Shown here: positions 32,376 through 41,668 of the stretch, in pieces | How the letters are laid out: each line of letters begins with the position of its first letter | How positions within the stretch are numbered: position 1 is the stretch's first letter | Translations under genes and position numbers: made by a program | Origin: Desulfitobacterium hafniense DCB-2 | Lineage (GTDB): Bacteria; Bacillota; Desulfitobacteriia; Desulfitobacteriales; Desulfitobacteriaceae | Assembly (NCBI RefSeq): GCF_000021925.1 | Contig: NC_011830.1 | Coordinates: forward strand, 4,003,001-4,067,000 | Direction: 5' to 3' | Length of the DNA stretch: 64,000 bases | The notes under the pieces: model-generated | Seen by the model: only the letters and a program-made list of their open reading frames with translations | What the model was told of the DNA's origin: nothing | Database searches by the model: none

Positions 32376-33623
32376 TCATGCTTGGTTTGCATTCCCCCTA
32401 TTGCCATGTGGCCTATAGATTTGGTTGCTGCGTAGCAGAGCATCAACCATACGGACGAGTTTGCGTGCAGTAAGCACGAGAGCACGGCGATGATGATGAG
32501 TCTTACTTTCCGAAAATTTACGTTGGTAGAAGACCTTGTACTCTGGTTCCTTTTGGCGTACTAAGTTAGCAGCCTGGATGATATAACTGCGCAAGTAGGT
32601 GTTGCCAGTTCGGGTTAAGGGTGTGTCATCGGCTGTAAAATCACCTGACTGGTGGGTACGCCAGGTTAACCCAATAAACTTTGCTAAGGCTCCTTCATTC
32701 GGAAAACGACGGATGTCTCCGATCTCAGCAATAATACCCGCTGAAAGCACAGGGCCAATACCGGGAATGGTAATGAGCGTATTCGGGAAATGCCTGATTT
32801 CTGCTTCGATTGCCTTATCGATTTTCTTTACCTGCTTCTCCAATGTGTGGATGGTTTCAATGCTCGTGGCCAGGATAAGGTTAATGGGTTGCAATAGGCT
32901 TCCACGCAGTCGATGGGCCTTGCGGGCAGCTTCCTTCAACTCTCTGGCTTTGGTTTCCGGATCCTCGAAATGACGTTTTCCTTTCTCCATGAGGAAATCA
33001 ATCAGTTCATCAAGCGGTCGAGCCGCAACCTCTTCTGGAGAAAAAAACTCAAGTGTCAAGGATTCAGAAGTAGCGCCGAAAGTGTTACTAAAAACCGCAC
33101 CTTGGGCAAGCGTGCTAAACTTCAAGAACAAGTTCGTGAGAAAATAATTCTTCTCTCTGGAAATCATCTCAATCAGATGACACCGAAAGCGAGTGAGGCG
33201 CTGTAACGGTAAGTAGCGGAAATCGACCTGAGAGCCCTCTGGGAGCCGACCGAAGCGTAGACGTTCGGCAATGACCCAGGCATCAATCCAATCGTTTTTC
33301 GGAAGGTCCACATAAGCCTTCTTGAAATTAGCAACGACCTTGGGGTTAAAGGAATAAATTTGGGGCTGCAAAGGGGCTAAAGAATGGTCTTCCGCTAAGA
33401 ACATTTGTAACGGCCAACTGTATACGGAAGTGGCCTCTAAACCAATAACCAGCCGGTCCACATTCACTTGAGCACAGGCGTCAAAGAGATATCGGGCAAC
33501 TTGCTCACAACCAGGCTGATCATTCAAAGCCCGTAGCCTTTTAACCGGTTCATTACCACGCTCATCTAAGATTCGCACTTTAAAATCACTGGAACTCACA
33601 TCAATACCGACAAATAAACTCAA
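32376..33623 (-). mobile_element. IS110-family insertion sequence: DEDD transposase gene
   Basis: 415 residues. An N-terminal RuvC-like DEDD domain has GIDVSSSDF (D8), IGLEATSVYSW (E63) and PKNDWIDAWVIAE (D111, D114). The C-terminal Transposase_20 domain contains TIPGIGPVLSAGIIAEIGDI, FIGLTW and TRTGNTYLRSYIIQAA, the region of the catalytic serine. All catalytic residues are in place, so the recombinase looks intact. These enzymes are guided by an element-encoded bridge RNA transcribed from the element's non-coding DNA. The long non-coding stretch upstream of this gene is the prime candidate. Confidence 0.93.
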
Positions 33624-34261
33624 TTAAAATCACCTCACTTTCTGAGCCAAACAATTTGTAAGATTAACGTTGGGACCAGGCACCACAACAGGTCAACAAC
33701 CTCGCCGAATCAGCACTTGTCCTAAAAAGACCTCGGATCCAACCGATCTGCTACTATCGGAGGAGTTCCCTTTAAGCTGTGCAACCTTCGAGTTAAAAGT
33801 TCAAATTGTGGGCTGGCAGTCAGACTTAAAAAGAGGTCAGAGCCTCAAGGAGGAAAAGGCTTTGCCAGAACGAACCTCACGGTACCATTTTGCTTGAAAT
33901 CCCAACAAACTTAACTACTTTTTTGTTGTCAAAGAACGATCTGAGGAATCTCAGGTATTCCTCACCTGAGCCTGTGGACAGTGCCAGCCTGTGGAAAAGC
34001 CCTTTGGGGTCTGTCTTAAAAGAGCTTTCCCAACAGGCTTTGGACAAGTCGAATTTGAAGTATGCCTTGGGGTTGACTTGTCCACACTGCCCACAGGCAC
34101 GACGGCTGCATGGGGTATGCGTTATCCTGTGTGCATCTTGTTGCTGTTGACCATATCTACTGAATTTCCAGTTGTCTATGGTCATTTAAATACCCCACGT
34201 TCCATTAGTTTTTGGGACTCGTGGGGCAGGAACTAAATCAATTATACGAGGAGGGTAATAA
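33624..34261. other. 638-bp non-coding region with nested inverted repeats, candidate bridge-RNA region
   Basis: No convincing gene; a 102-codon minus frame here has no ribosome site or family match. Two nested inverted repeats are visible. CCTGTGGACAGTG (33971-33983) pairs with CACTGCCCACAGG (34085-34097) with one mismatch, and inside it TGGACAAGTC (34041-34050) pairs perfectly with GACTTGTCCA (34075-34084). At least part should belong to the insertion element upstream of its transposase. The right-hand element boundary is unknown. Confidence 0.45.
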
Positions 34262-34948
34262 ATGAATACCAAAGTAATGACGGCTATTCCTTTTACTATC
34301 GATCGGGATTGGCTTTTTACACATTTACATATCAAGCCGGGCAAACCTTATGTCGAGGATGTAGAAAACATGATTGAGCAAGCATTGACAATCGGCAAGC
34401 CCAAGGCTGCCTACCGATTGGCCTATATAGAATCCAAAGGAGAAGATTTTGTCGTCGTGGATGGGTTTAAGTTCACCAGCAGAGTATTGCGGGTCAACCT
34501 GGCGGAAACCTTTAAAGTCGTCCCTTATGTTATCACTTGCGGAGAAGAGCTTGAAAGATGGGCAAAAACCTTTCATCATATGTTTGAATCCTATTGTGCC
34601 GATGGGATTATGGAAGCAGTTATGCATTCCGCCCGGGTGGCATTTTTCTCCCAAATTGCAGAAGAATATAATTTAGGCCATGCCGTCAACATGAATCCCG
34701 GTTCTCTTGAAGATTGGCCGCTCAAAGAACAAGCACCTTTATTCCAACTTTTAGGTGACGTCAAAAGCTTAATCGGGGTGGAACTGAAAGAAAGCTTCCT
34801 CATGAGCCCTATCAAAACAGTATCCGGTTTCCGTTTTTCTAAGGAAGGAAGCTACGAGAATTGTCAGCTTTGTCCCAGAGAGAAGTGTCCCGGACGGAGA
34901 GCCCCTTATGAGCAAAATTTGTATGCGGAAAAGTATCAATTAAAGTAA
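34262..34948 (+). CDS. MetH activation domain-like protein
   Basis: 228 residues. The C-terminal half holds the methionine synthase activation-domain pattern: MNPGSLEDWPLKEQAPLFQLLG, then GVELKESFLMSPIKTVSG, which in MetH binds S-adenosylmethionine for reductive reactivation of cobalamin. The protein ends in a cysteine cluster CQLCPREKCPGR not present in MetH, suggesting a metal or iron-sulfur site. It is free-standing, without B12-binding or homocysteine domains. Such proteins occur near corrinoid methyltransferases in anaerobes. Here no partner is adjacent. The ATG follows GAGGAGGG. Confidence 0.82.
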   Translation: MNTKVMTAIPFTIDRDWLFTHLHIKPGKPYVEDVENMIEQALTIGKPKAAYRLAYIESKGEDFVVVDGFKFTSRVLRVNLAETFKVVPYVITCGEELERWAKTFHHMFESYCADGIMEAVMHSARVAFFSQIAEEYNLGHAVNMNPGSLEDWPLKEQAPLFQLLGDVKSLIGVELKESFLMSPIKTVSGFRFSKEGSYENCQLCPREKCPGRRAPYEQNLYAEKYQLK

Positions 34949-34967
34949 TGCTGTTAGCTCAAGCCCC

Positions 34968-35618
34968 TCAAAGGAGTTTGATATTTTTTGGGAGACGCCC
35001 GATTCCTCCATGGTGATGCCATAGAGAACATCGGCTGCTTCTATGGTTTCTTTGTATAAAGTGTCCCAGGCAAGCAGATGCCATAGGTGATGCCGGTACT
35101 AAGCAAATCCAACGCACCGAATCATGGCAATGTCTCTTCCGTACTAAAAAACTCATTTCAAACTCTCTATAGTCTGTACTTTGCCCTTCAAAAAGTCGTT
35201 TAACAATTCTCAAGGTTTCTTCGTAGTGAACTATTTTGGCATCATGTTCGCCACGAAAATAAGATTGCGTACTATCATCAGATACATTAAGCAAATAGTG
35301 GCCGTTTTTTGCTCTAACACTTATTGTGTAGGGGCTATTGTCTGCAAAAGTAGGAGTAAGTGGCCTAATGCCTGCAAACTTAATTGATTTCATTGAATCA
35401 AGTAGCTCTTTAATATCTTCCTCATTTGTTAGCATCATAGAATTAGAGTTCGGATCATGAAGAAGGATATCAGTCTCGCTGTAGAGGGGAATACAAAATT
35501 TCATTCGGAATTCGACATAAGCAAAGAATTGTCTCCCCAGTATGATAAGCCCAATCGTTGCTAAAATGCATACGGTAACAACAATGTCTTTTTTAATATC
35601 TTTTTTAAGCTGCTCCAA
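34968..35618 (-). CDS. membrane-anchored protein of unknown function with a scrambled C-terminus
   Basis: 216 residues from a TTG start (AAGGTGA 7 nt upstream). A single N-terminal membrane helix (about 12-30) is followed by a soluble domain with no recognised family (NEEDIKELLDSMKSIKFAG, YTISVRAKNGHYLLNVSDD), outside the cell if the anchor is N-in. The last about 30 residues are rich in H, S, R and W. They are an out-of-frame reading of a copied smc 3' end, so the native C-terminus was lost. It may be a truncated, non-functional gene. It is 126 bp downstream of the ABC exporter operon. Confidence 0.55.
   Translation of the reverse strand: MEQLKKDIKKDIVVTVCILATIGLIILGRQFFAYVEFRMKFCIPLYSETDILLHDPNSNSMMLTNEEDIKELLDSMKSIKFAGIRPLTPTFADNSPYTISVRAKNGHYLLNVSDDSTQSYFRGEHDAKIVHYEETLRIVKRLFEGQSTDYREFEMSFLVRKRHCHDSVRWICLVPASPMASACLGHFIQRNHRSSRCSLWHHHGGIGRLPKNIKLL
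34998..35057 (-). repeat. displaced copy of the smc 3' end
   Basis: 60 bp match 46821-46880 inside smc with about 90% identity, in the same orientation. In the smc frame it reads ETIEAADVLYGITMEESGVS, against GTMEAADVLYGITMEESGVS in the real gene. It lies in another frame of the 216-residue gene. Confidence 0.85.
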
Positions 35619-35743
35619 TGAACAATCACCTTCAGTCTATTAGGGCCAATCACTTAGACAGCGCTTCTACCAACTGCTGCCTCTGCCCATCCACTCCAAT
35701 AATAAGCAAACGCCGATGTGGCTTTAAATTCAATAAAGCAGCG

Positions 35744-36409
35744 TCAAACAATTTCGCCGTCATTAATTGTTATTATCTTATTCGCATAGTTTGCCGTTTT
35801 GCTGTCGTGGGTCACGATCAAAATTGTTTTCCCTTCCTGATTAATTTGTTTTAACAGCAACAGCAGATTTTCTCCCGTTTTTTGATCTAACGCGCCGGTT
35901 GGCTCATCAGCCAAAATGACTTCTGATTCGCACACCAGTGCTCTGGCGATGGCCGCCCGTTGTTGTTGGCCACCCGATGTTTCCTGAGGTTTTTTCCGAA
36001 GAATACTGTTTATTCCAAGTTTTGAGGAATAATGCATGATTTTTTCCTTTTTTTGTTTAGACGGTATTTTCCGATGAAGAAGGGGCAATTCAATATTTTC
36101 ATAAAGGCTGTAGTCTTTGAGAAGAGCAAAATTCTGAAAAATAAAACTGACAGTATGATTTCGGATATTGCTTAACGCCCTGTCGGACTGCGAATTTATT
36201 AGAACTCCGTTTAAATAATACTCTCCGCTTGTAGGAACATCCATACAGCCTAAAATATTTAAGAAGGTGGATTTTCCCGAGCTGGAGGGCCCCATAATCG
36301 CCAGAAAATCTCCTTTTTCTATGGCCAGATTTATATTATTGAGCGCGATAGTCCGGTAATCGCTTTTGCCGTAAATCTTATAGATTTCTTTCAGTTCAAT
36401 GATATTCAT
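35744..36409 (-). CDS. ABC exporter ATP-binding protein (LolD/MacB type)
   Basis: 221 residues. Walker A GPSSSGKST, signature SGGQQQR, Walker B VILADEPTGALDQKTG and the switch histidine in IVTHDSK are complete. The DEPTGALD sequence is typical of the MacB/LolD subgroup, which works with FtsX-type permeases to move peptides, lipoproteins or antibiotics outward, or for sensing. The ATG overlaps the permease stop by 4 nt. Confidence 0.92.
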   Translation of the reverse strand: MNIIELKEIYKIYGKSDYRTIALNNINLAIEKGDFLAIMGPSSSGKSTFLNILGCMDVPTSGEYYLNGVLINSQSDRALSNIRNHTVSFIFQNFALLKDYSLYENIELPLLHRKIPSKQKKEKIMHYSSKLGINSILRKKPQETSGGQQQRAAIARALVCESEVILADEPTGALDQKTGENLLLLLKQINQEGKTILIVTHDSKTANYANKIITINDGEIV

Positions 36410-37671
36410 CGATCATTGCCTCCTATCATTTCCACCGGTTTTAAGGAATTAACCTTATGAACGGGTAGTATCGATGAAAGAAACGTTATCCCCATAATAA
36501 TGATGATTGACAATAAGACGGTTTCCAGACTGCTATCTTGCATTGGATTTATCATTTCTCCGTCGTTTATTGCTTGTTTTACGGCGAGATAATTCATCGT
36601 CAAAATAGCTAAACTTGCCAATAATGCGGAAATGGCAATAATAATAAAGTTTTCTTTTATGATTAAAGAGCGAATATACGCTTTGCTGGCCCCCGTCACC
36701 ATCCTTATCCCAAATTCTCTCTTTCTGGCTAAAACGGTGGAGACGCTGACGGTAATCAACCCAAAGAGCGACATAACCCCCAGGAAGATACAGATGAATA
36801 GGTGGCTAAACATAATCTCCCTGTTATTTTGTTTGTAAAGGAGCAGTTCTTCTCTGATCGATTTACACGCGATTCCGAGGTTCAATTCCTTTGCTTTGTT
36901 TTCAATGAGCATGCTGATATTCTCCTGCTCTTCAGTATTGCTGAGGGTATAAAATAACGAGTTGGACTTTTCCAGTATTGAATTTTCCGAAGACGAAAAA
37001 GGGGCAACGAATTTATCGGACAGGCTGACCAGCTTATTGCCGATATAATCATGCTCATTGAACCAACGGCTGTCATTGCCGATAAAACCAATCACTTTAT
37101 ATTGAATTCCGGTATTGCTGTCTGTTATCATCTGATCCAGTTTTATTATTTGAGAATAAGCTTCGCCAATTAATATCGGAATCGTTTTCTGATTCGGATT
37201 GAAGTCACTGTCCTGAAAACTCCTGCCCTGGACTATTTGTAATTTTGCTAGCTGATATACTCCTTGATCCATCTTAATGATCTCGACGGCATGAGGATAT
37301 TGCTCCTTAAAGGAGCCTTTGGTTAATTCCTTTCTTTTCGTCAAAAAAGCGTTATCATTCTCAAGTTCTGCAAAAAAGGTATTGGTTAAGTCGTACCCTC
37401 CAAAACCTTCAACTCCCGGCAGGTTATTTATATACTCGGCGAGGGTGAGAAAACTTGACCTGAAGTATTCGGCATAGGTTACGTTGAATAGCGTTAAATG
37501 CATTGTTTTATCAATATCTGCGTTGAGATACTTTTCTTGATAAGAGTTTGTCTTGATACCCATAACGGCTGTATGCAACATATAAATAGTAATTGTAAAC
37601 TGCACGATGAAAAGAATCGTTGTCAGTTTTCTTTTTCCCAAAGACTTTAAGGCAATCTTAATGGATGGCAT
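36406..37671 (-). CDS. FtsX-type ABC permease 1
   Basis: 421 residues. One N-terminal membrane helix, a large extracytoplasmic domain (about 45-290) and three C-terminal helices form the MacB/FtsX plan. The intracellular motif ARKREFGIRMVTGASKAYIRSLII is conserved in the family, as is the end segment LPVHKVNSLKPVEMIGG. AGGAGG precedes its ATG. Middle gene of a permease-permease-ATPase operon; the two different permeases probably form a heterodimer. Confidence 0.88.
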   Translation of the reverse strand: MPSIKIALKSLGKRKLTTILFIVQFTITIYMLHTAVMGIKTNSYQEKYLNADIDKTMHLTLFNVTYAEYFRSSFLTLAEYINNLPGVEGFGGYDLTNTFFAELENDNAFLTKRKELTKGSFKEQYPHAVEIIKMDQGVYQLAKLQIVQGRSFQDSDFNPNQKTIPILIGEAYSQIIKLDQMITDSNTGIQYKVIGFIGNDSRWFNEHDYIGNKLVSLSDKFVAPFSSSENSILEKSNSLFYTLSNTEEQENISMLIENKAKELNLGIACKSIREELLLYKQNNREIMFSHLFICIFLGVMSLFGLITVSVSTVLARKREFGIRMVTGASKAYIRSLIIKENFIIIAISALLASLAILTMNYLAVKQAINDGEMINPMQDSSLETVLLSIIIIMGITFLSSILPVHKVNSLKPVEMIGGNDR

Positions 37672-37690
37672 GCTATCCTCCTGCTGGGTT

Positions 37691-38827
37691 TTACTTTCTC
37701 ATGATTTCAATGGGTTGAATTTTCATAGATTTGACGATGGGAATGATTGTTGCTGCAAGAGACGAGGCCATTGTGAAAATGATAGCCGTTAACCAATTAA
37801 CGTAGGTTACAGTTGACGGATAATCCAGCATGTTACTTAAAATTTGGTTTAAAAGCATATGTAAAACCAAGGCGATAATGCAGCCTGTCAATAAAACGAG
37901 AAACATTTCCGAGAATAACATCATGGCAACCTGAAGGTTCGTATGTCCAAAAGCTTTTCTTACCCCAATTTCATATCTTCGGTCATTGATCCAATAGGAT
38001 GTGATATTAACCAGATTTATTAAGGCTATTACATAAACCAAGAGAGTAAAAATCACCAAACTATCCTTCTGTGCAAATAAATCAATGATAATCTTTTCGC
38101 TGCCTGGGTTTAATTCCTCAGCCGTGATCATGGCGTCTTTATCCACTTGAAGGATTTTATCCTTCAAGGTATTAAAATCATCCATGGGCAGTTTTTCATC
38201 ATTATACAAGATCATAGTGCAGCCGCTGCTTTCAATTTCGCTCCTGGTACTCTCAGGGACTGACGTAAGGGGCATCAATATTCTGGAATCCCATGTCGTA
38301 TATTGATTTTTTACACCGATTAAGCCAATCACTTCATACTCTTCGCCCTCAATATCCAGGTACTTTATTCCATCTTTCTTATGGGTAAGCCCTAACAGGT
38401 TTTTACCGATTAAAATTACGCTGGCTCCTTGATTTATTTCACTTGTTTTTAAATATCTTCCATCGTAATACGGATAAGTCCATTTGGATTCTTCTTGAAA
38501 AAAGATAGCGGTTAAGGGGTGTTTGGATTGATCTTCGTTAAAATAAAGGGAGTGGTTCGCTACCATAACGCCGGAATTCACGGAGATATTTTTAATTATT
38601 TCTAAATGATCGTCAAAACTGGACTTTTTACTAAAAGCATATGTCATGGCCAAAGCATTTTGCGGCGTGGCGTTTTCTTTCATTATGGCGGCTTGTTTTA
38701 ACCCAAGTACAGCACTGGTTCCAATGGATATAAGCAATATGGATACGATAAAGCCTATCAATAAAAATATGATGGAAACGGTGTGGGCTATGAACTGCCG
38801 TTTTAATAAAGTTATTATTTTATACAA
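37691..38827 (-). CDS. FtsX-type ABC permease 2
   Basis: 378 residues from a TTG start (GAGG 5-6 nt upstream). Same layout as its neighbour: N-terminal helix, outer domain, three C-terminal helices, with the motif NDRRYEIGVRKAFGHTNLQVAMMLFSE and the ending IPIVKSMKIQPIEIMRK. It starts the operon. The substrate is unknown; antimicrobial peptide or lipoprotein export is typical of relatives in Firmicutes. Confidence 0.86.
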   Translation of the reverse strand: MYKIITLLKRQFIAHTVSIIFLLIGFIVSILLISIGTSAVLGLKQAAIMKENATPQNALAMTYAFSKKSSFDDHLEIIKNISVNSGVMVANHSLYFNEDQSKHPLTAIFFQEESKWTYPYYDGRYLKTSEINQGASVILIGKNLLGLTHKKDGIKYLDIEGEEYEVIGLIGVKNQYTTWDSRILMPLTSVPESTRSEIESSGCTMILYNDEKLPMDDFNTLKDKILQVDKDAMITAEELNPGSEKIIIDLFAQKDSLVIFTLLVYVIALINLVNITSYWINDRRYEIGVRKAFGHTNLQVAMMLFSEMFLVLLTGCIIALVLHMLLNQILSNMLDYPSTVTYVNWLTAIIFTMASSLAATIIPIVKSMKIQPIEIMRK

Positions 38828-39024
38828 ATTAACCTCACAACTTCTTACTTAAGAATAAGGACAGGATATCGCCCCTCAGGGGTATTGGCGAGCAACAGGA
38901 TTATACTCTCCACATGCCTTGTCACGATAAAAGAGCTTTAAATTATATAGTCATATTGCCGTGACCAAGGTGCTAGTCCATGGGACATAATTTTAGTTAT
39001 TTAACAACCTCCCCTTTTACAAAT

Positions 39025-40062
39025 CTAAGATTTGTTTATTGTTACAAACAAGAAGAGAGCGCCTATAGTGCAGACAGTATTGCGAATTAAGAACATTTTT
39101 TCATCGTAAAGAGAAAAAAACGGCTTGGTCAGCATGATAAATACTTGACTGTTAATTACAGCTTTTACCCAATTATCTGTTTCCGCATATTGGAGTCCCG
39201 TGTAAAACAAACCCATCAGCAGCATGTAAAAAACTGTTACTGAAACAAAGATAAGACCCATAATGAAAATTATCTTTTTTGATTTTGCCGATAAGTGGTC
39301 TACGTTAAGGAGCCCAATTTTCGTTAGTAAACCTGCAATCAATAAGGCAGCGCTCACTAGAACCAGAGGCTTAACCCAAACAAGATAGATGATTCCAGTC
39401 AAAATATGATGAGATGTGCTTTCCGCCGTCTTTTCAATATATATTCGAAAGATGACACCGCAGATAAAAGCCAGTCCGAAAACACTATAGAAAAGCAATT
39501 GCCCAACGTTTCCTTTTTTTATGTTGGTCTTATTTGGCCTCTCCCTAATCCCGTTCTCCAATCTGTTTTTGGCAAAAAATAGGAAGAGCGCGCCTAGGGT
39601 ACCGACATTATTATAGAAAAAATAAACAGCTTTATAATAAACGGAACGAAATGGCTGGTAAAGTGTTTGATATAACTGACTGCGGTTTACAGCGCTTACC
39701 CAGTTATCTGTTCCCGCATATTGGTACCCCATACAGAGCAAACCCATCAGTAGCATGTAAAAAGCTGTTATTGTAACCAAGACCAAGCCAATAAAGAACA
39801 GTATCTTTTTTGCTTTTGCAGATAATACGTCTGTGTTAAGTACCCCTATTTTTGCTAGCAGACCCGCAATCAATAAGGCAGCACTCACACCTATTATAGG
39901 TTTGATAATCAACCCATATATCATTACTAAAATCCTATTGTTAATTTCATCTAAGTTTGCAACGTAGACACTAAATGAAATACTGCAAATCAAGACTAAC
40001 CCGCATAGGATAAAAAAGAATAGTTCCCTCACCTTGTTTTTATTGGCATCCGCACTATCCAT
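39025..40062 (-). CDS. integral membrane protein made of two tandem homologous halves
   Basis: About 345 residues from ATG 40060-40062. The two halves align along their length. Half 1 contains GVSAALLIAGLLAKIGVLNTD, KKILFFIGLVLV, TAFYMLLMGLL and TDNWVSAV. Half 2 contains VSAALLIAGLLTKIGLLNVD, KKIIFIMGLIFV, TVFYMLLMGLF and TDNWVKAV. Each has about four membrane helices. This is an internal gene duplication and fusion. No family recognised. It lies 200 bp upstream of the ABC exporter operon on the same strand; a role in immunity or as a channel component is possible but unproven. Confidence 0.75.
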   Translation of the reverse strand: MDSADANKNKVRELFFFILCGLVLICSISFSVYVANLDEINNRILVMIYGLIIKPIIGVSAALLIAGLLAKIGVLNTDVLSAKAKKILFFIGLVLVTITAFYMLLMGLLCMGYQYAGTDNWVSAVNRSQLYQTLYQPFRSVYYKAVYFFYNNVGTLGALFLFFAKNRLENGIRERPNKTNIKKGNVGQLLFYSVFGLAFICGVIFRIYIEKTAESTSHHILTGIIYLVWVKPLVLVSAALLIAGLLTKIGLLNVDHLSAKSKKIIFIMGLIFVSVTVFYMLLMGLFYTGLQYAETDNWVKAVINSQVFIMLTKPFFSLYDEKMFLIRNTVCTIGALFLFVTINKS

Positions 40063-40512
40063 TTGCCCGTTCCCCCTCTTAATTTGTATCAACGTGGAAA
40101 ACATCAGGCCTTAGGCAATGTAACGTTGGAGGCCCCTGACTGCCAAGACCCTCTTAATGCAGTGGCCGTGACTAACGGACTCTTGCCACCGGCGAGGGCG
40201 GTCTTTTGAACAAAAATAATTAATAATCCTAAGGATTTGGGAGAAGCCCTAACTCTGAAGTGTCTGTTTTATTAAGAACAGGTTACTTCTTTAACATCTA
40301 AGTATAAACACAGCATCCCGTTACAAAACGAACAAGCGAGTTGAAGGTGCCGAGCGTTTGGGCTTGTATTGTTGGACACTCAGTTGTGATGATTAACCAT
40401 TTGGTAAAACCTATTAACTATCTTCACGTCACCGCTTTTTAGAACTAGATAGGAATCTGCTGATACCAACATTATTCGTCATAAACTAATAACATGAGTG
40501 TATGTTGGAAGT

Positions 40513-40559
40513 TGAAGAGCACTCCTTGCTTTCTTTATCATAATGAGGAGTGCTCTTCA
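40513..40559. repeat. 14-bp perfect inverted repeat
   Basis: TGAAGAGCACTCCT and AGGAGTGCTCTTCA, 19 nt apart. No T-run follows on either strand, so it is not a typical terminator. It could be a structured RNA element or the trace of a mobile palindrome. Confidence 0.6.
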
Positions 40560-40674
40560 GCCATAGCTATTTTATTTTAATTGTGATATACGTGTAGATT
40601 TAGGTTAGCTTACTCTCTACTATAAAATTCTTTAAGGTTAAAGTCCTTGTAACTCCGGGATATGTTAATTCATA

Positions 40675-40707
40675 GAGGAAAGGTTGACTGGATGGAGGCC
40701 TTTCCTC
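40675..40707. repeat. dispersed hairpin repeat, copy 2
   Basis: Stem GAGGAAAGG/CCTTTCCTC around a loop TTGACTGGATGGAGG. The sequence GGAAAGG(C/T)TGAC(C/T)GGATGGA is shared with 11486-11527. Confidence 0.65.
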
Positions 40708-40762
40708 GAGCAGAAAGTGGTTTAAGTTTCGGCTGGCCGACCGAAGGAAGGGTTGTAACTGC

Positions 40763-41281
40763 CTAGGGATGCAGCGTTTCCCTATTTAAAAGCTTCTTTT
40801 TATAAAACTTGTTACAAATCACGAAGAAGTAAAATCCAATTATCCCGCCGATTGTATTAGCAATAATATCATCAATATCAAAAGCCCTTCCAGGTGTTAT
40901 TGTCGTAATTATAATAATCAACTGCAGGACTTCAATCGAGACAGATGAAGCAAAGCTAATGACTATTATTCTTTTTAAGCGATTATTTATCTCGTAGAGC
41001 ATTGGTAATAAAAAACCCAGAGGACAAAATAATAAAATATTACATGCAAAATTTTTATACATGTCAATAAGCGTCGACGCAATGATATTTATGCTATAAG
41101 TATGTTCTGGTGACAAAAAATATTGAATTTTATCAAAACCACCCTTTAAAAATTGAAATGGTATCAAATTATAGTCGATAAAGGATAACTGTATACGTAT
41201 AACAGGGTTAATGGGAAAAAGTGTAATTCTTATAATTATAATAACATATATTAGCAATATAATTTTTATATTTTTTTTCAT
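40763..41281 (-). CDS. VanZ-family membrane protein
   Basis: 172 residues from ATG 41279-41281 (AGGAAGG upstream). It has four to five membrane helices and the VanZ signature: an early RITLFPI segment, the NILLFCPLGFLLPM motif, and the SIEVLQLI...GRAFDIDDIIANTIGGIIGF ending. VanZ-like proteins can give low-level teicoplanin resistance in enterococci, but most are of unknown function in the cell envelope. The longer frame to 41383 lacks a ribosome site. Confidence 0.85.
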   Translation of the reverse strand: MKKNIKIILLIYVIIIIRITLFPINPVIRIQLSFIDYNLIPFQFLKGGFDKIQYFLSPEHTYSINIIASTLIDMYKNFACNILLFCPLGFLLPMLYEINNRLKRIIVISFASSVSIEVLQLIIIITTITPGRAFDIDDIIANTIGGIIGFYFFVICNKFYKKKLLNRETLHP

Positions 41282-41668
41282 ATCTATGATCCTTCCTTTT
41301 CTGTGAAAGGCACAAAACCGTATGACCACCCGCCCTCGCAAAAAATTTGTTTGTCGTACAATACAACAAGAGCAAGCACACAAAAATTAAATCCCGTTAT
41401 TCTGCGCTCAACCTAAAAGCAGGGTGAAAATCACCCCGCTTTTATTTCACCTTAGCATAGTTTAATCAACATATATATGAAAATCACCTGCATAATATCT
41501 CTTATTTAGGTCTCCATTAAATCTATTCTGTGTGAAATTATGAGGGTTCAGACCCGGGGGGAGGTTCCTAAAGAAGCTCCCGAGTAAAGCTTAAGTTTTC
41601 TAGAAAATAACCAGAAAAACTCAGTTTGAATAACCTCCCAATTTTTGAATGATAAAATGATATTAATC
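41282..41668. other. 387-bp intergenic region with a terminator
   Basis: No gene seen. A hairpin AAAAGC-GGGTGA/TCACCC-GCTTTT at 41415-41443 with T-rich flanks probably ends transcripts of the exported-protein genes upstream. Confidence 0.5.

Larger units (their letters stand above)
40063..40762. other. 700-bp intergenic region
   Basis: No gene seen. It contains a 14-bp perfect inverted repeat (40513-40526 with 40546-40559) and the second copy of a dispersed hairpin repeat (40675-40707), described separately. Confidence 0.5.

Noticed and set aside
33877..34185. 102-codon open frame on the minus strand upstream of the IS110 transposase
   Set aside because: No ribosome site, odd composition, and it overlaps the nested inverted repeats; better read as non-coding element DNA.
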